This document shows positions 1 to 8,262 of a DNA stretch of 64,000 nt, piece after piece (position 1 is the stretch's first letter; each line of letters begins with the position of its first letter). This stretch comes from WHSW01 sp963851045 (GTDB taxonomy: Bacteria; Actinomycetota; Thermoleophilia; Solirubrobacterales; 70-9). The stretch spans positions 1,426,001 through 1,490,000 of the forward strand of contig CAWKNC010000002.1 of the NCBI GenBank assembly GCA_963851045.1. The letters run 5' to 3'. A program made the position numbers and the translations under genes. The notes under the pieces were generated by a model. The model worked only from the letters and a program-made list of their open reading frames with translations. It made no database searches and was not told where the DNA came from.

Positions 1-107
1 GCCTCGGCGTCTGGGTATCCCACCACACCCTGACGTGGTCTCCGGGACGTTCGGCGTTCGAAGTACCGCTTTCGGTGCGCAGCGAAAGACGAGGCGTTGA
101 CGCAAAG

Positions 108-135
108 CTCTCGCGTAGCGAGAGGTTCTCGTCGA
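108..135. repeat. Hairpin with 18-bp match to a site at 40155
   Basis: Positions 108-114 and 118-124 form a perfect 7-bp inverted repeat (CTCTCGC, GTA loop, GCGAGAG). The 18 bases at 118-135 are the exact reverse complement of 40155-40172, at the 3' end of the AbiEi/DUF559 gene, where the same hairpin has 8-bp arms. In the matching minus-strand frame both copies read R-E-P-L-A-x-R-E. This could be a dispersed REP-like element or the scar of a third copy of that gene. Confidence 0.55.
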
Positions 136-253
136 TCGCACGGTGTGGCGCTCGAAAAACATGCTTTCCATGCAAAGCGATCGTTCCAGTCCTCGTCCGA
201 AGCCTTTCGCCCACGTGCCCGAACGTCGCTGAAGGCCCCCCATAGGACTAACT

Positions 254-295
254 CCGCGACGTTCGGCGCGGGTACGCCGCGACGTTCGGCGCGGG
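254..295. repeat. Two-copy 23-bp-period tandem repeat
   Basis: The 19-base unit CCGCGACGTTCGGCGCGGG occurs at 254-272 and again at 277-295, separated by four bases. It lies between the end of era and the hairpin at 108-124. No function is evident. Confidence 0.6.
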
Positions 296-318
296 CGGCC
301 GCGCATCTGCGTCGCTCG

Positions 319-1212
319 CTAGTCGATGCCGAGGCGGTCGAGCAGGCCCTCGTCGCGGCGCCACTTCTCGCGCACGCGAACCTGGAGGTCGAGGAAGACC
401 TTCGACGCGAGCTCGCGTTCGAGCTCCTTGCGTGCGGCCGTGCCGATCTCGCGGATCTTGTGGCCGCCCTTGCCGATCAGGATCGCCTTCTGGGATTCGG
501 TCTCCGCCCAGATTTGCGCGGTGACCTCCTTGAGGCCGTCGTCTCGCTCCTCGAAGTCGATCAGCGCGACCTCGACCGCGTGCGGCAGCTCCTCGTGGGT
601 GCGGCGCAGGACCTGCTCGCGGATCAGCTCGGCGAGGTGGACCTCGCTCGGCTGGTCGGTTCGGTCCTCGGGCGGATACATGAACGGGCCCTCGGGGACG
701 AGCTCGGAGAGGCGTTGAACGAGCGGCTCAATGCCGGTTCCGCGGCGCGCTGAGATCGGGAAGATCTCGTCCACCACCGCCAGCTCCGCCGCTTCCGAGA
801 GCACGACGGTGAGCTCGGGCTTCGCCAGTCGATCGATCTTGTTCACCGCGCAGATCACCGGAACCCCGGGATTGGCCGCAAGCATCTGCTGGGCGATGAA
901 GCGATCTCCGGGGCCGACGCCCTGCTCGGCGTTGATCAGGAAGAGAACGGCGTCAGCGCCCTCGAGCTCCTGCTCGACCTTGCGCTGCATCCGCTCGGTG
1001 AGAACGTCGCGCGGACGCTGGACGCCCGGGAGATCGATCAGGACGAGCTGCCAATCGGCGCTGAGGTCGGTGGCGACGCCACGACTCGCACGGCGTGTCG
1101 TCTGCGGGCGGTCGGAGATGATCGCGACCTTCGCGCCGACGATCGCGTTAACCAGCGTCGACTTGCCGACGTTCGGACGCCCGGCGAGCCCGATGAATCC
1201 GGCGCGACTCAC
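319..1212 (-). CDS. era: GTPase Era
   Basis: Era is a membrane-associated GTPase that binds 16S rRNA and helps 30S ribosome maturation. The 297-residue product has G1 GRPNVGKST near residue 11, G3 DLPG near 59, G4 NKID near 124, and a C-terminal KH domain (GKGGHKIREIG near 248) for RNA binding. Length is normal for the family. The start overlaps the ybeY stop by 4 bp (ATGA type), so the two are translationally coupled in an operon with phoH and yqeY, the usual actinobacterial order. Confidence 0.97.
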   Translation of the reverse strand: MSRAGFIGLAGRPNVGKSTLVNAIVGAKVAIISDRPQTTRRASRGVATDLSADWQLVLIDLPGVQRPRDVLTERMQRKVEQELEGADAVLFLINAEQGVGPGDRFIAQQMLAANPGVPVICAVNKIDRLAKPELTVVLSEAAELAVVDEIFPISARRGTGIEPLVQRLSELVPEGPFMYPPEDRTDQPSEVHLAELIREQVLRRTHEELPHAVEVALIDFEERDDGLKEVTAQIWAETESQKAILIGKGGHKIREIGTAARKELERELASKVFLDLQVRVREKWRRDEGLLDRLGID

Positions 1213-1568
1213 AGCGAACTCAGTATCAACGTCTGAAGCTCGAGCATCTCGCCCTCGTCCGTCTCGTGGTCGTAGCCGCAGAGGTGGAGCACCCCGTGGA
1301 TGACAGCCTCTGGGACGTCGACCGTGTGCTCTGGGCAGATGACGACGTCACCAAGCTCGCGCGGGCCGACCGCGGGCCCGGACCCGTCGATCGGAAACGA
1401 GAGCACGTCGGTTGGCTCGTCCTTGCCGCGGTGATCGCGGTTGAGCTCGCGGATGCGGTCTTCGCCGACCAGCTCGACCGAGAGGTGGCCGTCGACGACG
1501 CCCGCGGCCTCGAGCGCCGCGCTCGCCGGCTCTCGCAGGTCGTCCGGCACATCGGCGAGGTCGATCAA
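1209..1568 (-). CDS. ybeY: Endoribonuclease YbeY
   Basis: YbeY is a zinc-dependent endoribonuclease of 16S rRNA 3'-end processing and ribosome quality control. The 119-residue protein carries the family signature HGVLHLCGYDH near residues 91-101, whose three histidines bind the metal. It is shorter than the usual ~150 residues, mainly at the N-terminus. It overlaps phoH upstream and era downstream by 4 bp each, which fits co-translation of three ribosome or RNA factors. Confidence 0.95.
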   Translation of the reverse strand: MIDLADVPDDLREPASAALEAAGVVDGHLSVELVGEDRIRELNRDHRGKDEPTDVLSFPIDGSGPAVGPRELGDVVICPEHTVDVPEAVIHGVLHLCGYDHETDEGEMLELQTLILSSL

Positions 1569-2533
1569 GCCGGGTCCGGATTCGCGCGCTTCTGGCGCTC
1601 CGAGAAGCTGTCGTACGCCGCCACGATCCGCTGCACGAGCTGATGGCGCACGACGTCCTCGCCGCCGAAGCGCACGAAGGTGATGTCATCGACGGCGTCG
1701 AGAATGTCGCCGACGACGATCAGCCCGGAGCGCTCGTCGCGCGGGAGGTCGATCTGCGTGACGTCGCCGGTGACGACCATCTTCGAACCAAAGCCCAGGC
1801 GTGTCAGGAACATCTTCATCTGCTCCGGGCTCGTGTTCTGGGCTTCGTCGAGGATGATGAAAGAGTCGTTGAGCGAACGGCCCCTCATGAAGGCCAGAGG
1901 CGCGACCTCGATGATTCCGCGGTCGAAATAGGTCAGGACCCGCTCCGGATCGAGCATGTCGTAGAGGGCATCGAAGAGCGGGCGCAGATAGGGATCGACC
2001 TTCGCCTGGAGGTCGCCCGGCAGGAAGCCAAGGCGCTCGCCGGCCTCGACGGCAGGGCGGGTGAGGATGATCCGGCTGATCTGGCGTGCGTCGAGAGCCG
2101 CGACGGCCATCGCGACGGCGAGGAAGGTCTTGCCGGTGCCGGCTGGACCGATCCCGAAGGTGACCGTGTGGTCGCGGATCGAATCGACGTAGCGCTTCTG
2201 GTTGACGGTCTTCGGCGCGACCTTGATGTTGCGATTGCGCCAGACGAGGTCATCGAGGATCGCCGCGGGACGTTCGTCGGCGGCGATCGCGCCGCTGACC
2301 GTCGTCAGGGTTTCGGGCTCGACATCGTGACCGCGCTCGATCAGGCCGACGAGCTCGTCGACCATGGTTGCGGCCTGAGTCACGTCGGCGTCATCTCCGT
2401 CGAGCGTGAGCACGTTGCCACGCAGAAAGACGTCGCAGCCGAGACGTTCCTCGAGCTCGCGCAGGACCGTGTCCTCTGAACCGGCGAGTTCCGCCGCGAC
2501 CGTGTTGTCGAGGGTGAGCTGGCGGCGAGCCAT
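1565..2533 (-). CDS. phoH: PhoH-like ATPase
   Basis: A PhoH/YbeZ-family P-loop ATPase of 322 residues. An N-terminal KH-like segment is followed by Walker A GPAGTGKTFLA near 132 and Walker B with the DEAQN motif near 229. YbeZ proteins act with YbeY in RNA processing; the 4-bp overlap with ybeY supports that pairing here, although the biochemical role remains poorly defined in the family. Its start follows directly on the yqeY stop. Confidence 0.93.
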   Translation of the reverse strand: MARRQLTLDNTVAAELAGSEDTVLRELEERLGCDVFLRGNVLTLDGDDADVTQAATMVDELVGLIERGHDVEPETLTTVSGAIAADERPAAILDDLVWRNRNIKVAPKTVNQKRYVDSIRDHTVTFGIGPAGTGKTFLAVAMAVAALDARQISRIILTRPAVEAGERLGFLPGDLQAKVDPYLRPLFDALYDMLDPERVLTYFDRGIIEVAPLAFMRGRSLNDSFIILDEAQNTSPEQMKMFLTRLGFGSKMVVTGDVTQIDLPRDERSGLIVVGDILDAVDDITFVRFGGEDVVRHQLVQRIVAAYDSFSERQKRANPDPA

Positions 2534-2971
2534 CTAGCCCGCGAGCCTCTCACGAACCGCGGCGCTCACTCGCTTGCCGTCGGCGCGACCGTCGACCTTC
2601 GGCATCACGGCTCCCATCACCTTGCCCATGTCCCCCGGGCCCTCGGCGCCCGAGGCCGACACGACCTCAGCCACGATCGTGGCGAGTTCCTCGTCGGAGA
2701 TCTCGGCGGGCAGGTAACGCTCGATCTCGCGCGCCTCGGCCTCCTCGGCCTCGGCGCGATCGGCGCTACCGCCGTCGCGGTAGGCCTCCGCGGCCTCGAT
2801 GCGGCGCTTGCGCTCACGACGCAGGACCGCGACCTCGTCGCCGCCCCCGTCCTTGAGGTCCTTCTGCAGGGCATCCGCGAGCATGCGCAGTTGCCCGACG
2901 CGGTCGCGCTCGCCGGCCTTCATCGCAGTGCGGGTATCCGCCTGGACCTGCTCGAGAATCGTCTCAGCCAC
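2534..2971 (-). CDS. GatB/YqeY domain protein
   Basis: A 145-residue YqeY-type protein, related to the C-terminal tRNA-binding tail of GatB. It is all-helical and rich in Glu, Arg and Ala; the conserved C-terminal part DMGKVMGAVMPKVDGRADG (near 111-129) is diagnostic. Its cellular role is uncertain, with tRNA or amidotransferase association suspected from the GatB tail. A GTG start is used, and the gene heads the era-ybeY-phoH run, 24 bp downstream of murI. Confidence 0.9.
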   Translation of the reverse strand: MAETILEQVQADTRTAMKAGERDRVGQLRMLADALQKDLKDGGGDEVAVLRRERKRRIEAAEAYRDGGSADRAEAEEAEAREIERYLPAEISDEELATIVAEVVSASGAEGPGDMGKVMGAVMPKVDGRADGKRVSAAVRERLAG

Positions 2972-2995
2972 TCGGATAGAGCGTAGCCGCGGGCG

Positions 2996-3820
2996 CTATA
3001 GCTCGACCTGCTCCACGTCGCCGAGCGGCATCTGCAAGAACCGCGTGCCGAGCTCGCGGAACTGCTCGGGGTCACCGGTGCAGATGAAGCTATAGGCGCC
3101 CTCGTCGTCGTCTCGGGCCTCGAGCCGCTGCGCCTCGAGAATCCTCTGTGCCGTCGCCGCGAGAGCATGACCCGCGGTGACCAGACGAACCTCACGGCCA
3201 AGGAAGCGCTGGAGCATCGGGCGCACGAGCGGGTAGTGCGTGCAGCCGAGAATCACGGTGTCGACGTCCGCGTTGCGCAGGGGCTGACAGTAGGAGCGCA
3301 CGGTGTTGACAACGTCCTCTGAAAAGGGGAATCCGCGCTGGATGATCGCCGCGAGATCGGGTGCGGCCACCTGCGTGACCGTCATCTCGCGATGCTGGCT
3401 GGCGAGCGCTCGCAGGTAGGCGCCGCCGGCCACCGTCGCGGCCGTGGCAAGAACGCCGACTCGCCCTGAATCGGTGATCGCGGCGGCGATCTCGGCCTCG
3501 GGCTCGATCACGGCAACGACCTCGACGCCGCGCTCGGCCGCGATCTCGCGCGCCGTCTCGAGGCCCGCGCCTGCCGCGGAGTTACATGCGATCACGACCA
3601 GCTTTGCGCCGCGGTCGAGCAGATAGGTCGTATTGCGCTCGACGCATTCGCGCAGCTCCGCGTCCGTCTTTGCGCCGTAGGGAAAGCGGGCGTCGTCCCC
3701 GAGATACACGTAGTCCTCCTCGGGAAGCGAGACCAGGCACTCGTGCAGGACGGTGAGCCCGCCCACGCCCGAATCGAAGACTGCGATCGGGAGCGAGGGG
3801 TCTGGTGGTTGAGCGCTCAC
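2996..3820 (-). CDS. murI: Glutamate racemase
   Basis: MurI makes D-glutamate for peptidoglycan by cofactor-independent racemisation in the cytosol. The 274-residue product has the N-terminal FDSGVGGLTVL motif, the first catalytic cysteine in VIACNSAAG near residue 78 (usually ACNTA, here Ser instead of Thr), and the second in GCTHYPLV near 191. Length is normal. It starts 33 bp from the divergent Ser/Gly-repeat gene, so the two share a very short promoter region. Confidence 0.95.
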   Translation of the reverse strand: MSAQPPDPSLPIAVFDSGVGGLTVLHECLVSLPEEDYVYLGDDARFPYGAKTDAELRECVERNTTYLLDRGAKLVVIACNSAAGAGLETAREIAAERGVEVVAVIEPEAEIAAAITDSGRVGVLATAATVAGGAYLRALASQHREMTVTQVAAPDLAAIIQRGFPFSEDVVNTVRSYCQPLRNADVDTVILGCTHYPLVRPMLQRFLGREVRLVTAGHALAATAQRILEAQRLEARDDDEGAYSFICTGDPEQFRELGTRFLQMPLGDVEQVEL

Positions 3821-3853
3821 GCGCTCAATGATGGCCAGTGCGAGACTGTCCGC

Positions 3854-4174
3854 GTGAACGGCGGCGGCCAGGACGGCTCGGATCTCTCGCTCTGGTCTGA
3901 GGATTCGCTCCTCTCGATCGCTTCCAGGGGATCGTTCCTTTCGATCGGATCCGTCGGCTCGGCGCTCTCGATCGGCTCGGTGGGCTCGGTCGCGTCGGCG
4001 TTCTCGATCGGATCAGCCGCATCTTTCGGGTCGGCCTTCTCGGCGGCCGCACGCTCGTCGGTCATGTCGGCCGGCATGCGCAACGCCGTGCTCGGACAGG
4101 AGGACCGACGCGGGGGCCTTATCGTCGCTTCCCTTCTCGCTCTGACCGCCGTGCTCATCGCCACCCGCGGCTAG
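3854..4174 (+). CDS. SIGSxGS-repeat protein with C-terminal TM
   Basis: I recognise the style but know of no function. From a GTG start the 106-residue product is built of imperfect 5-8 residue repeats such as LSIGSVGSALSIGSVGSVAS over residues ~16-60, followed by a basic/acidic spacer and a C-terminal hydrophobic segment (LIVASLLALTAVLIA) ending in R-G. Similar proteins with this repeat and one terminal membrane helix occur in actinobacteria. No good ribosome site precedes the GTG. The 3' end overlaps the convergent RDD gene by 4 bp. A 115-codon frame on the opposite strand (3817-4164) competes, but it is a charged low-complexity translation, so I prefer this strand. Confidence 0.55.
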   Translation: MNGGGQDGSDLSLWSEDSLLSIASRGSFLSIGSVGSALSIGSVGSVASAFSIGSAASFGSAFSAAARSSVMSAGMRNAVLGQEDRRGGLIVASLLALTAVLIATRG

Positions 4175-4719
4175 GCCTTCGCATCACAGACGGTGCAGCG
4201 TCCGTCCGTGCCGAGAGCGAACCCGCAGACGGGACACGTTTTCGAGGGAGGCAACGCGGCGTCGGCGGCTGTCGGCGTCGGTTGTTCGGGCATCGCGTGT
4301 CGGCGGACAACCAGTGAATGAGCGGCCTGGTCGTGCCACGTGCGGCGCTGCGGATCACGAAGGCCCACGAGCCATCCCCCGTAGAGCAGGACCTGTCCAA
4401 GGATCAAAACGAACCGGCGCAGGATCGAACGCCCGATGCCGATCGGAGCGCCGTCCGTGCCCACGACGGTGATCCCGAGCGTCCGCTTGCCCGGGCTCTC
4501 TGGCCCCCGACCCGAGGCCCACCAGACCGGGAGCCAAAACCACGCCCCTACTCCCAGGACGATGACTGCGGCGGCGGCAAGATCGGTCTCCGACACCGCC
4601 ATGGCACCGAGGAGGCCGACGACGAAGATCCCAAGGAGAAGGAGCTCATCGATCAGCCACGCGCCGATGCGCGCGCCAACTGAGGCGAGCGCCCCTGCGG
4701 CCGCCGGTTCAGCGCTCAC
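4171..4719 (-). CDS. RDD family membrane protein with zinc ribbon
   Basis: A 182-residue membrane protein. The RDD domain begins at residues ~14-22 (GARIGAWLIDELLLLG) and has three hydrophobic segments (about 20-40, 50-70 and 105-125); the Arg/Asp signature includes the SPGKRTLGI stretch near 75. A C-terminal zinc ribbon has two CxxC pairs, CPVCG and CTVC. RDD proteins are often proposed to be transport-related, but this one has no assigned substrate. Two similar membrane/zinc-ribbon designs occur in the window (see 48721). Confidence 0.8.
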   Translation of the reverse strand: MSAEPAAAGALASVGARIGAWLIDELLLLGIFVVGLLGAMAVSETDLAAAAVIVLGVGAWFWLPVWWASGRGPESPGKRTLGITVVGTDGAPIGIGRSILRRFVLILGQVLLYGGWLVGLRDPQRRTWHDQAAHSLVVRRHAMPEQPTPTAADAALPPSKTCPVCGFALGTDGRCTVCDAKA

Positions 4720-4725
4720 GCAGGT

Positions 4726-5220
4726 TTAAAGGAAGGGCTTGGCTGCCATCACGTAGATGGTCAGGATGATGATCAGGCCCGCGACTGGGCCCATCTTCGC
4801 GTTTCGACCCGAGGTATCCATGAACTCCTGGCTGGGCTCGAACTCGCCCTGCCCGGAAGCTTCGATGTCACGGTTGACGACCCGCAGAGCCTGCTTGTCA
4901 TTCGGCAAGAAGAACCCGTGAGTGAGCCCGAGGAGCGCGACGATCGCGAGGATGCCCCAGGCAACGAAGAAATCGCTGAAGTCGAATCGTTCACCGGTGA
5001 GGTAGAGGCCCGTTATGAGCACGAGGACGCCGCCGAGGGTGACCAGTGATCGAGAGATCGCAATCTGCGACTCGAGGATGGCCGGGATCCCTCGCGGATG
5101 CTTGCGGGCGCCGACAGCAAAGTAGATCCCGAAGGCAAAGGTGGGGCCGAACGCCAGCACCACGGCGCTGACGTGCAGCCAGACGACTACGTCGTAGAAC
5201 ATGACACCGATCGTGTGCAT
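4726..5220 (-). CDS. DUF2269-like integral membrane protein
   Basis: A 164-residue protein with four predicted membrane helices (about residues 9-32, 56-77, 83-107 and 143-160) and a short polar loop before the last one. The pattern fits small predicted integral membrane proteins of the DUF2269 type; function is unknown. It lies 6 bp upstream of the RDD gene and is probably co-transcribed with it. Confidence 0.65.
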   Translation of the reverse strand: MHTIGVMFYDVVVWLHVSAVVLAFGPTFAFGIYFAVGARKHPRGIPAILESQIAISRSLVTLGGVLVLITGLYLTGERFDFSDFFVAWGILAIVALLGLTHGFFLPNDKQALRVVNRDIEASGQGEFEPSQEFMDTSGRNAKMGPVAGLIIILTIYVMAAKPFL

Positions 5221-5251
5221 GGCGCCACTCTAATTCGTGCGGCGGCTGAAA

Positions 5252-6115
5252 TCACCTCTTTCGGCAAAGGAGGGCGGCCCATTCACCGCCGCGCCGCTGC
5301 GCGGCGATACCGAGCCCGGCTGCGCTCATCGCATTCGTCACCCGGTCGATCTCCGAAGCGAGCAGACCGGAGCAAACGAGCGTGGCCGGAACGGAGTCAA
5401 GGCGCCCTGCAACCGTCTCGAGCAGCGGAGCGGTCAGGTTCGCGACGACTGTCGGCGCGATCGGCACGGGCTGCTCGCGGAGGTTGAGCCGCTCGAACTC
5501 GACCGCGACCTCGTTGATCTTGGCGTTCGCCCCCGCGGCCTCGATCGAGGCTTCCTCGCTGTCATAGCCGCTCACCGGGTTCCACCCCAGCTTCGCCGCC
5601 GCGATCGCAAGCACTCCTGACCCGGTCCCGAGATCGACGAGCGGTCCCGAAGCCTCGCCCGCGTCGGCAAGCTCGAGCAGGAACTCGAGGCACATACGGG
5701 TCGTGTGGTGCGCGCCCGTGCCGAATGCCTGGCCCGGGTCCACCTCAATGTCCAAACGTCTGCCCGCCGCCTCCTCGGCTTCGACCTCGGGTGTGCGCGC
5801 GTTCGCCGAGGGATCCTCCTCCCACGACGGCCGCACGACGATGCGACCACCCGCCAGCACCGTCGGCTTGTGAAAGTCGCGCCAGCGGTCGGCCCAATCG
5901 TCGGGGATCTCCGTTGAGCTGATCTCAACGAGCCCGTCACCTGCCGCGGCCTCGAACTCCGGCACGGCCGGCAGCTCTCCGGGGGGGCCATAGACCGCGT
6001 ACTCGACCCAGCCGTCGCCCTGCTCCTCCTCCACCCCGCCCGGCACGAGTTCGAGCAACTCCGCGAGGACGCGCTCGGCAAGCTCGGGCCGGCAGCGCAC
6101 CGCGAGGCGAATCAT
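5252..6115 (-). CDS. prmA: Ribosomal protein L11 methyltransferase
   Basis: PrmA trimethylates lysines and the N-terminus of ribosomal protein L11 using S-adenosylmethionine. The 287-residue protein has an N-terminal substrate-binding domain and a Rossmann methyltransferase domain with motif I VDLGTGSGVLAIAAAKLG near 163 and a VVANLTAPLL motif near 228, equivalent to the NIL(A)xPL motif of the family. It overlaps the dnaJ stop by 4 bp; hrcA-dnaJ-prmA is a common gene order. Confidence 0.93.
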   Translation of the reverse strand: MIRLAVRCRPELAERVLAELLELVPGGVEEEQGDGWVEYAVYGPPGELPAVPEFEAAAGDGLVEISSTEIPDDWADRWRDFHKPTVLAGGRIVVRPSWEEDPSANARTPEVEAEEAAGRRLDIEVDPGQAFGTGAHHTTRMCLEFLLELADAGEASGPLVDLGTGSGVLAIAAAKLGWNPVSGYDSEEASIEAAGANAKINEVAVEFERLNLREQPVPIAPTVVANLTAPLLETVAGRLDSVPATLVCSGLLASEIDRVTNAMSAAGLGIAAQRRGGEWAALLCRKR

Positions 6116-7200
6116 TCGATCTCTTCGTGCAGCTGCTTTGCGAGCTCGCGCGCCTTGCGCGAGAGCTTTCGCGGAATCTTGATTTCGACGATCACATGCT
6201 GCGATCCGCGGCGGCCACCGCGTATTGGGGGCAGACCGAGGCCCTTGAGTCGCTCCACGTGGCCCTGCTGCGTGCCGGCATCGAGCTTGATCTCGCGCTC
6301 GCCGTCGAGCGTTGGCACCGTGACCTTGCCGCCGACCATCGCAACGGTGGCATCGACCTCGGCGGTGGAAATCAACTCCTGCCCCTCACGGCGAAATCGC
6401 GGATCATCGACAACATCGACGAGGACATAGAGATCGCCGGAACGACCACCCGGTTCGCCGGCATGGCCGGCGCCCGTGATCCGTATTCGCTGACCCGCCT
6501 CGATGCCGGCTGGGATCTCGACGTCCCAGCTGCGCTCGCGAAGCTCACGTCCAGCTCCAGCGCAGGCGGCACAGGGCTGTTCGGGCACTCGCCCATCGCC
6601 CTGGCAGGTCGGACATAAACCCGCCTGGACCAGCTGACCGAACGCCGTTTGGCGGACCTGGCGAACCTGGCCCTGACCACCGCAGGTTTCGCAGGTGTGA
6701 ATTGGCGTGCCCGGTTCGGCGCCATTGCCCTTGCAGTGCTCACAGACCGAGACAGCCTCGAAGATCACCTTGCGCTCGACTCCCGTCAGGACGTCCGCGA
6801 GATCGATCTGCACCTCCACGCCGATGTCGCCACCCGATGCCGGCCCGCCGCGTCCACCGCCGAAGAGGTCACCGAAGATCGAACCGCCGCCTCCGCCGCC
6901 TCCGAACAGGCTCGAGAGGATGTCCTCCATCGAACCGGACGCGTGCGGAGCCCAGCCGCCGCCGCGCAGTCCCTCATGCCCATACGCGTCGTAGGTGCGG
7001 CGACGCTCAGCGTCGGAGAGGACCTCGTATGCCTCGACAGCCTCCTTGAACTTGTCCTCGGCGTCCGGGTCATGCCTGTTGACATCGGGATGCAGCTGGC
7101 GCGCAAGACCCCGGAAGGCCTTCTTGATCTCGGACTCACTCGCGTCCCGGCCGACGCCGAGGACCTCGTAGTAGTCGCGCGGGGTGGCCTGGGAGCTCAC
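6112..7200 (-). CDS. dnaJ: Chaperone DnaJ
   Basis: Hsp40 co-chaperone that stimulates DnaK. Domains in order: J domain with HPD near residue 38, a Gly/Phe-rich linker (SLFGGGGGGGSIFGDLFGG near 92), four CxxCxGxG zinc motifs (CEHCKGNG, CETCGGQG, CPTCQGDG, CAACAGAG, about 152-217), and the C-terminal substrate-binding domains. At 362 residues it is a full type I DnaJ. It overlaps hrcA by 4 bp, so it is co-expressed with its likely repressor; dnaK is not in the window. Confidence 0.97.
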   Translation of the reverse strand: MSSQATPRDYYEVLGVGRDASESEIKKAFRGLARQLHPDVNRHDPDAEDKFKEAVEAYEVLSDAERRRTYDAYGHEGLRGGGWAPHASGSMEDILSSLFGGGGGGGSIFGDLFGGGRGGPASGGDIGVEVQIDLADVLTGVERKVIFEAVSVCEHCKGNGAEPGTPIHTCETCGGQGQVRQVRQTAFGQLVQAGLCPTCQGDGRVPEQPCAACAGAGRELRERSWDVEIPAGIEAGQRIRITGAGHAGEPGGRSGDLYVLVDVVDDPRFRREGQELISTAEVDATVAMVGGKVTVPTLDGEREIKLDAGTQQGHVERLKGLGLPPIRGGRRGSQHVIVEIKIPRKLSRKARELAKQLHEEIE

Positions 7201-8219
7201 TCGTAAACCGACTCGAAGTAGCGCGAGAGCTCGTTCGCAGCCTCACGCACCGACGAGATCGCCGTGGCGTAGTCCATGCGCAGTGGGCCGACCACGCCGA
7301 CGGTTCCGAGGTTGCGATAGCCGAGGCCGTAATTGGCACCGACCACGCTGACCGTGCGCAGGTCCGGAGACGGATTCTCACCGCCGATCCACATGAACAC
7401 CGAGCGCTCGTCCAGGCTCGTGCGCAGCACCTCGAGCAGGGTCGCGCGGCGCTCGAGCGCTCGCATCAGCGAGTCGGCCCGAGGCAGATCCGGCGCGTGT
7501 TCGGCCGAGAGGAGCTTCGCCGCCCCATCGACGTAGAGATCGTCCGCCGCCTCCGTGGCCAGGCCCGTGAAGGCGTCGCTGATCTCGGCAAGGAAGGCAC
7601 GCTCGGCGGGACCCAGCTCCGGGTCGTCGAGGCGATTGCCGATCATCCGCGCTCCGAGGGCGAGACCGCTCAGGCGCTCGTTGAGGAAGCTCGACGCCCA
7701 CTCGACCAGGCCCGAGTCGACCGCGCGGTCGAAGTTGAACATGCGCTTGGCCACCGCGCCGTTGGAGGCGATGACGACAACCATCACCACGCCCGGCTGC
7801 AACTCCAACACCTCGACGCGATGGACCCTTGCCGCGGACGGTGGCGGCGCGGTCGCGACCGCAAGCAGGTCGGTCATACGCGAGAGCGTCGCGGTCGTCT
7901 CCCGCAGGGCCTCTTCGATCTCGCGCCGCATCTGCGAGAGGTCAAGTGTCTCCGAGCCGGCCGCCCGCTTCGCGCCCGAGACGAGCAGCGTGTCGGCGTA
8001 GAACCGGTAGCCCGAATCCGTCGGCACGCGGCCCGCGGAGGTGTGCGGATGGGTGAGGTAGCCCTCGCGCTCGAGCGCCGCGAGCTCGTTGCGCACCGTG
8101 GAGGGCCCAGCCTCCACATCCGGGTCCTCGGCAATCGCGGCGGATCCGATCGGCCTTCCGGAATCGAGATATCCGCCGACCACGAGGCTGAGGATCCGCT
8201 GCTGGCGCTCGGTGAGCAT
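7197..8219 (-). CDS. hrcA: Heat-inducible transcription repressor HrcA
   Basis: HrcA represses heat-shock operons by binding CIRCE operators. The 340-residue protein has an N-terminal winged helix (LTERQQRILSLVVGGYLDSG at 2-21) and the HrcA inserted dimerising domain. It is first in hrcA-dnaJ-prmA, but I found no TTAGCACTC-N9-GAGTGCTAA element in the short upstream gap, so control of this copy may lie elsewhere or use a diverged site. Confidence 0.95.
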   Translation of the reverse strand: MLTERQQRILSLVVGGYLDSGRPIGSAAIAEDPDVEAGPSTVRNELAALEREGYLTHPHTSAGRVPTDSGYRFYADTLLVSGAKRAAGSETLDLSQMRREIEEALRETTATLSRMTDLLAVATAPPPSAARVHRVEVLELQPGVVMVVVIASNGAVAKRMFNFDRAVDSGLVEWASSFLNERLSGLALGARMIGNRLDDPELGPAERAFLAEISDAFTGLATEAADDLYVDGAAKLLSAEHAPDLPRADSLMRALERRATLLEVLRTSLDERSVFMWIGGENPSPDLRTVSVVGANYGLGYRNLGTVGVVGPLRMDYATAISSVREAANELSRYFESVYE

Positions 8220-8262
8220 GGTCCTGATTCTAGGATCGGCCCGGGACTAGTATTGAGCCACG

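Larger units (their letters stand above)
1..318. other. Gene-free left edge downstream of era
   Basis: This stretch lies beyond the 3' end of era and I see no credible gene on either strand; the plus-strand frame that opens at 97 is an antisense shadow of era. It holds a hairpin at 108-124 and a 23-bp-period tandem duplication at 254-295, both listed separately. No tRNA or other RNA gene was recognised. Confidence 0.6.

Noticed and set aside
3817..4164. Minus-strand 115-residue Glu/Pro-rich frame overlapping murI by ATGA
   Set aside because: Low-complexity translation on the complement of the Ser/Gly repeats. The plus strand has the recognisable repeat and a membrane end, so this is probably its shadow, though not excluded.
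8220..8262. CIRCE operator upstream of hrcA
   Set aside because: No TTAGCACTC or GAGTGCTAA arm, nor a close variant, is present.
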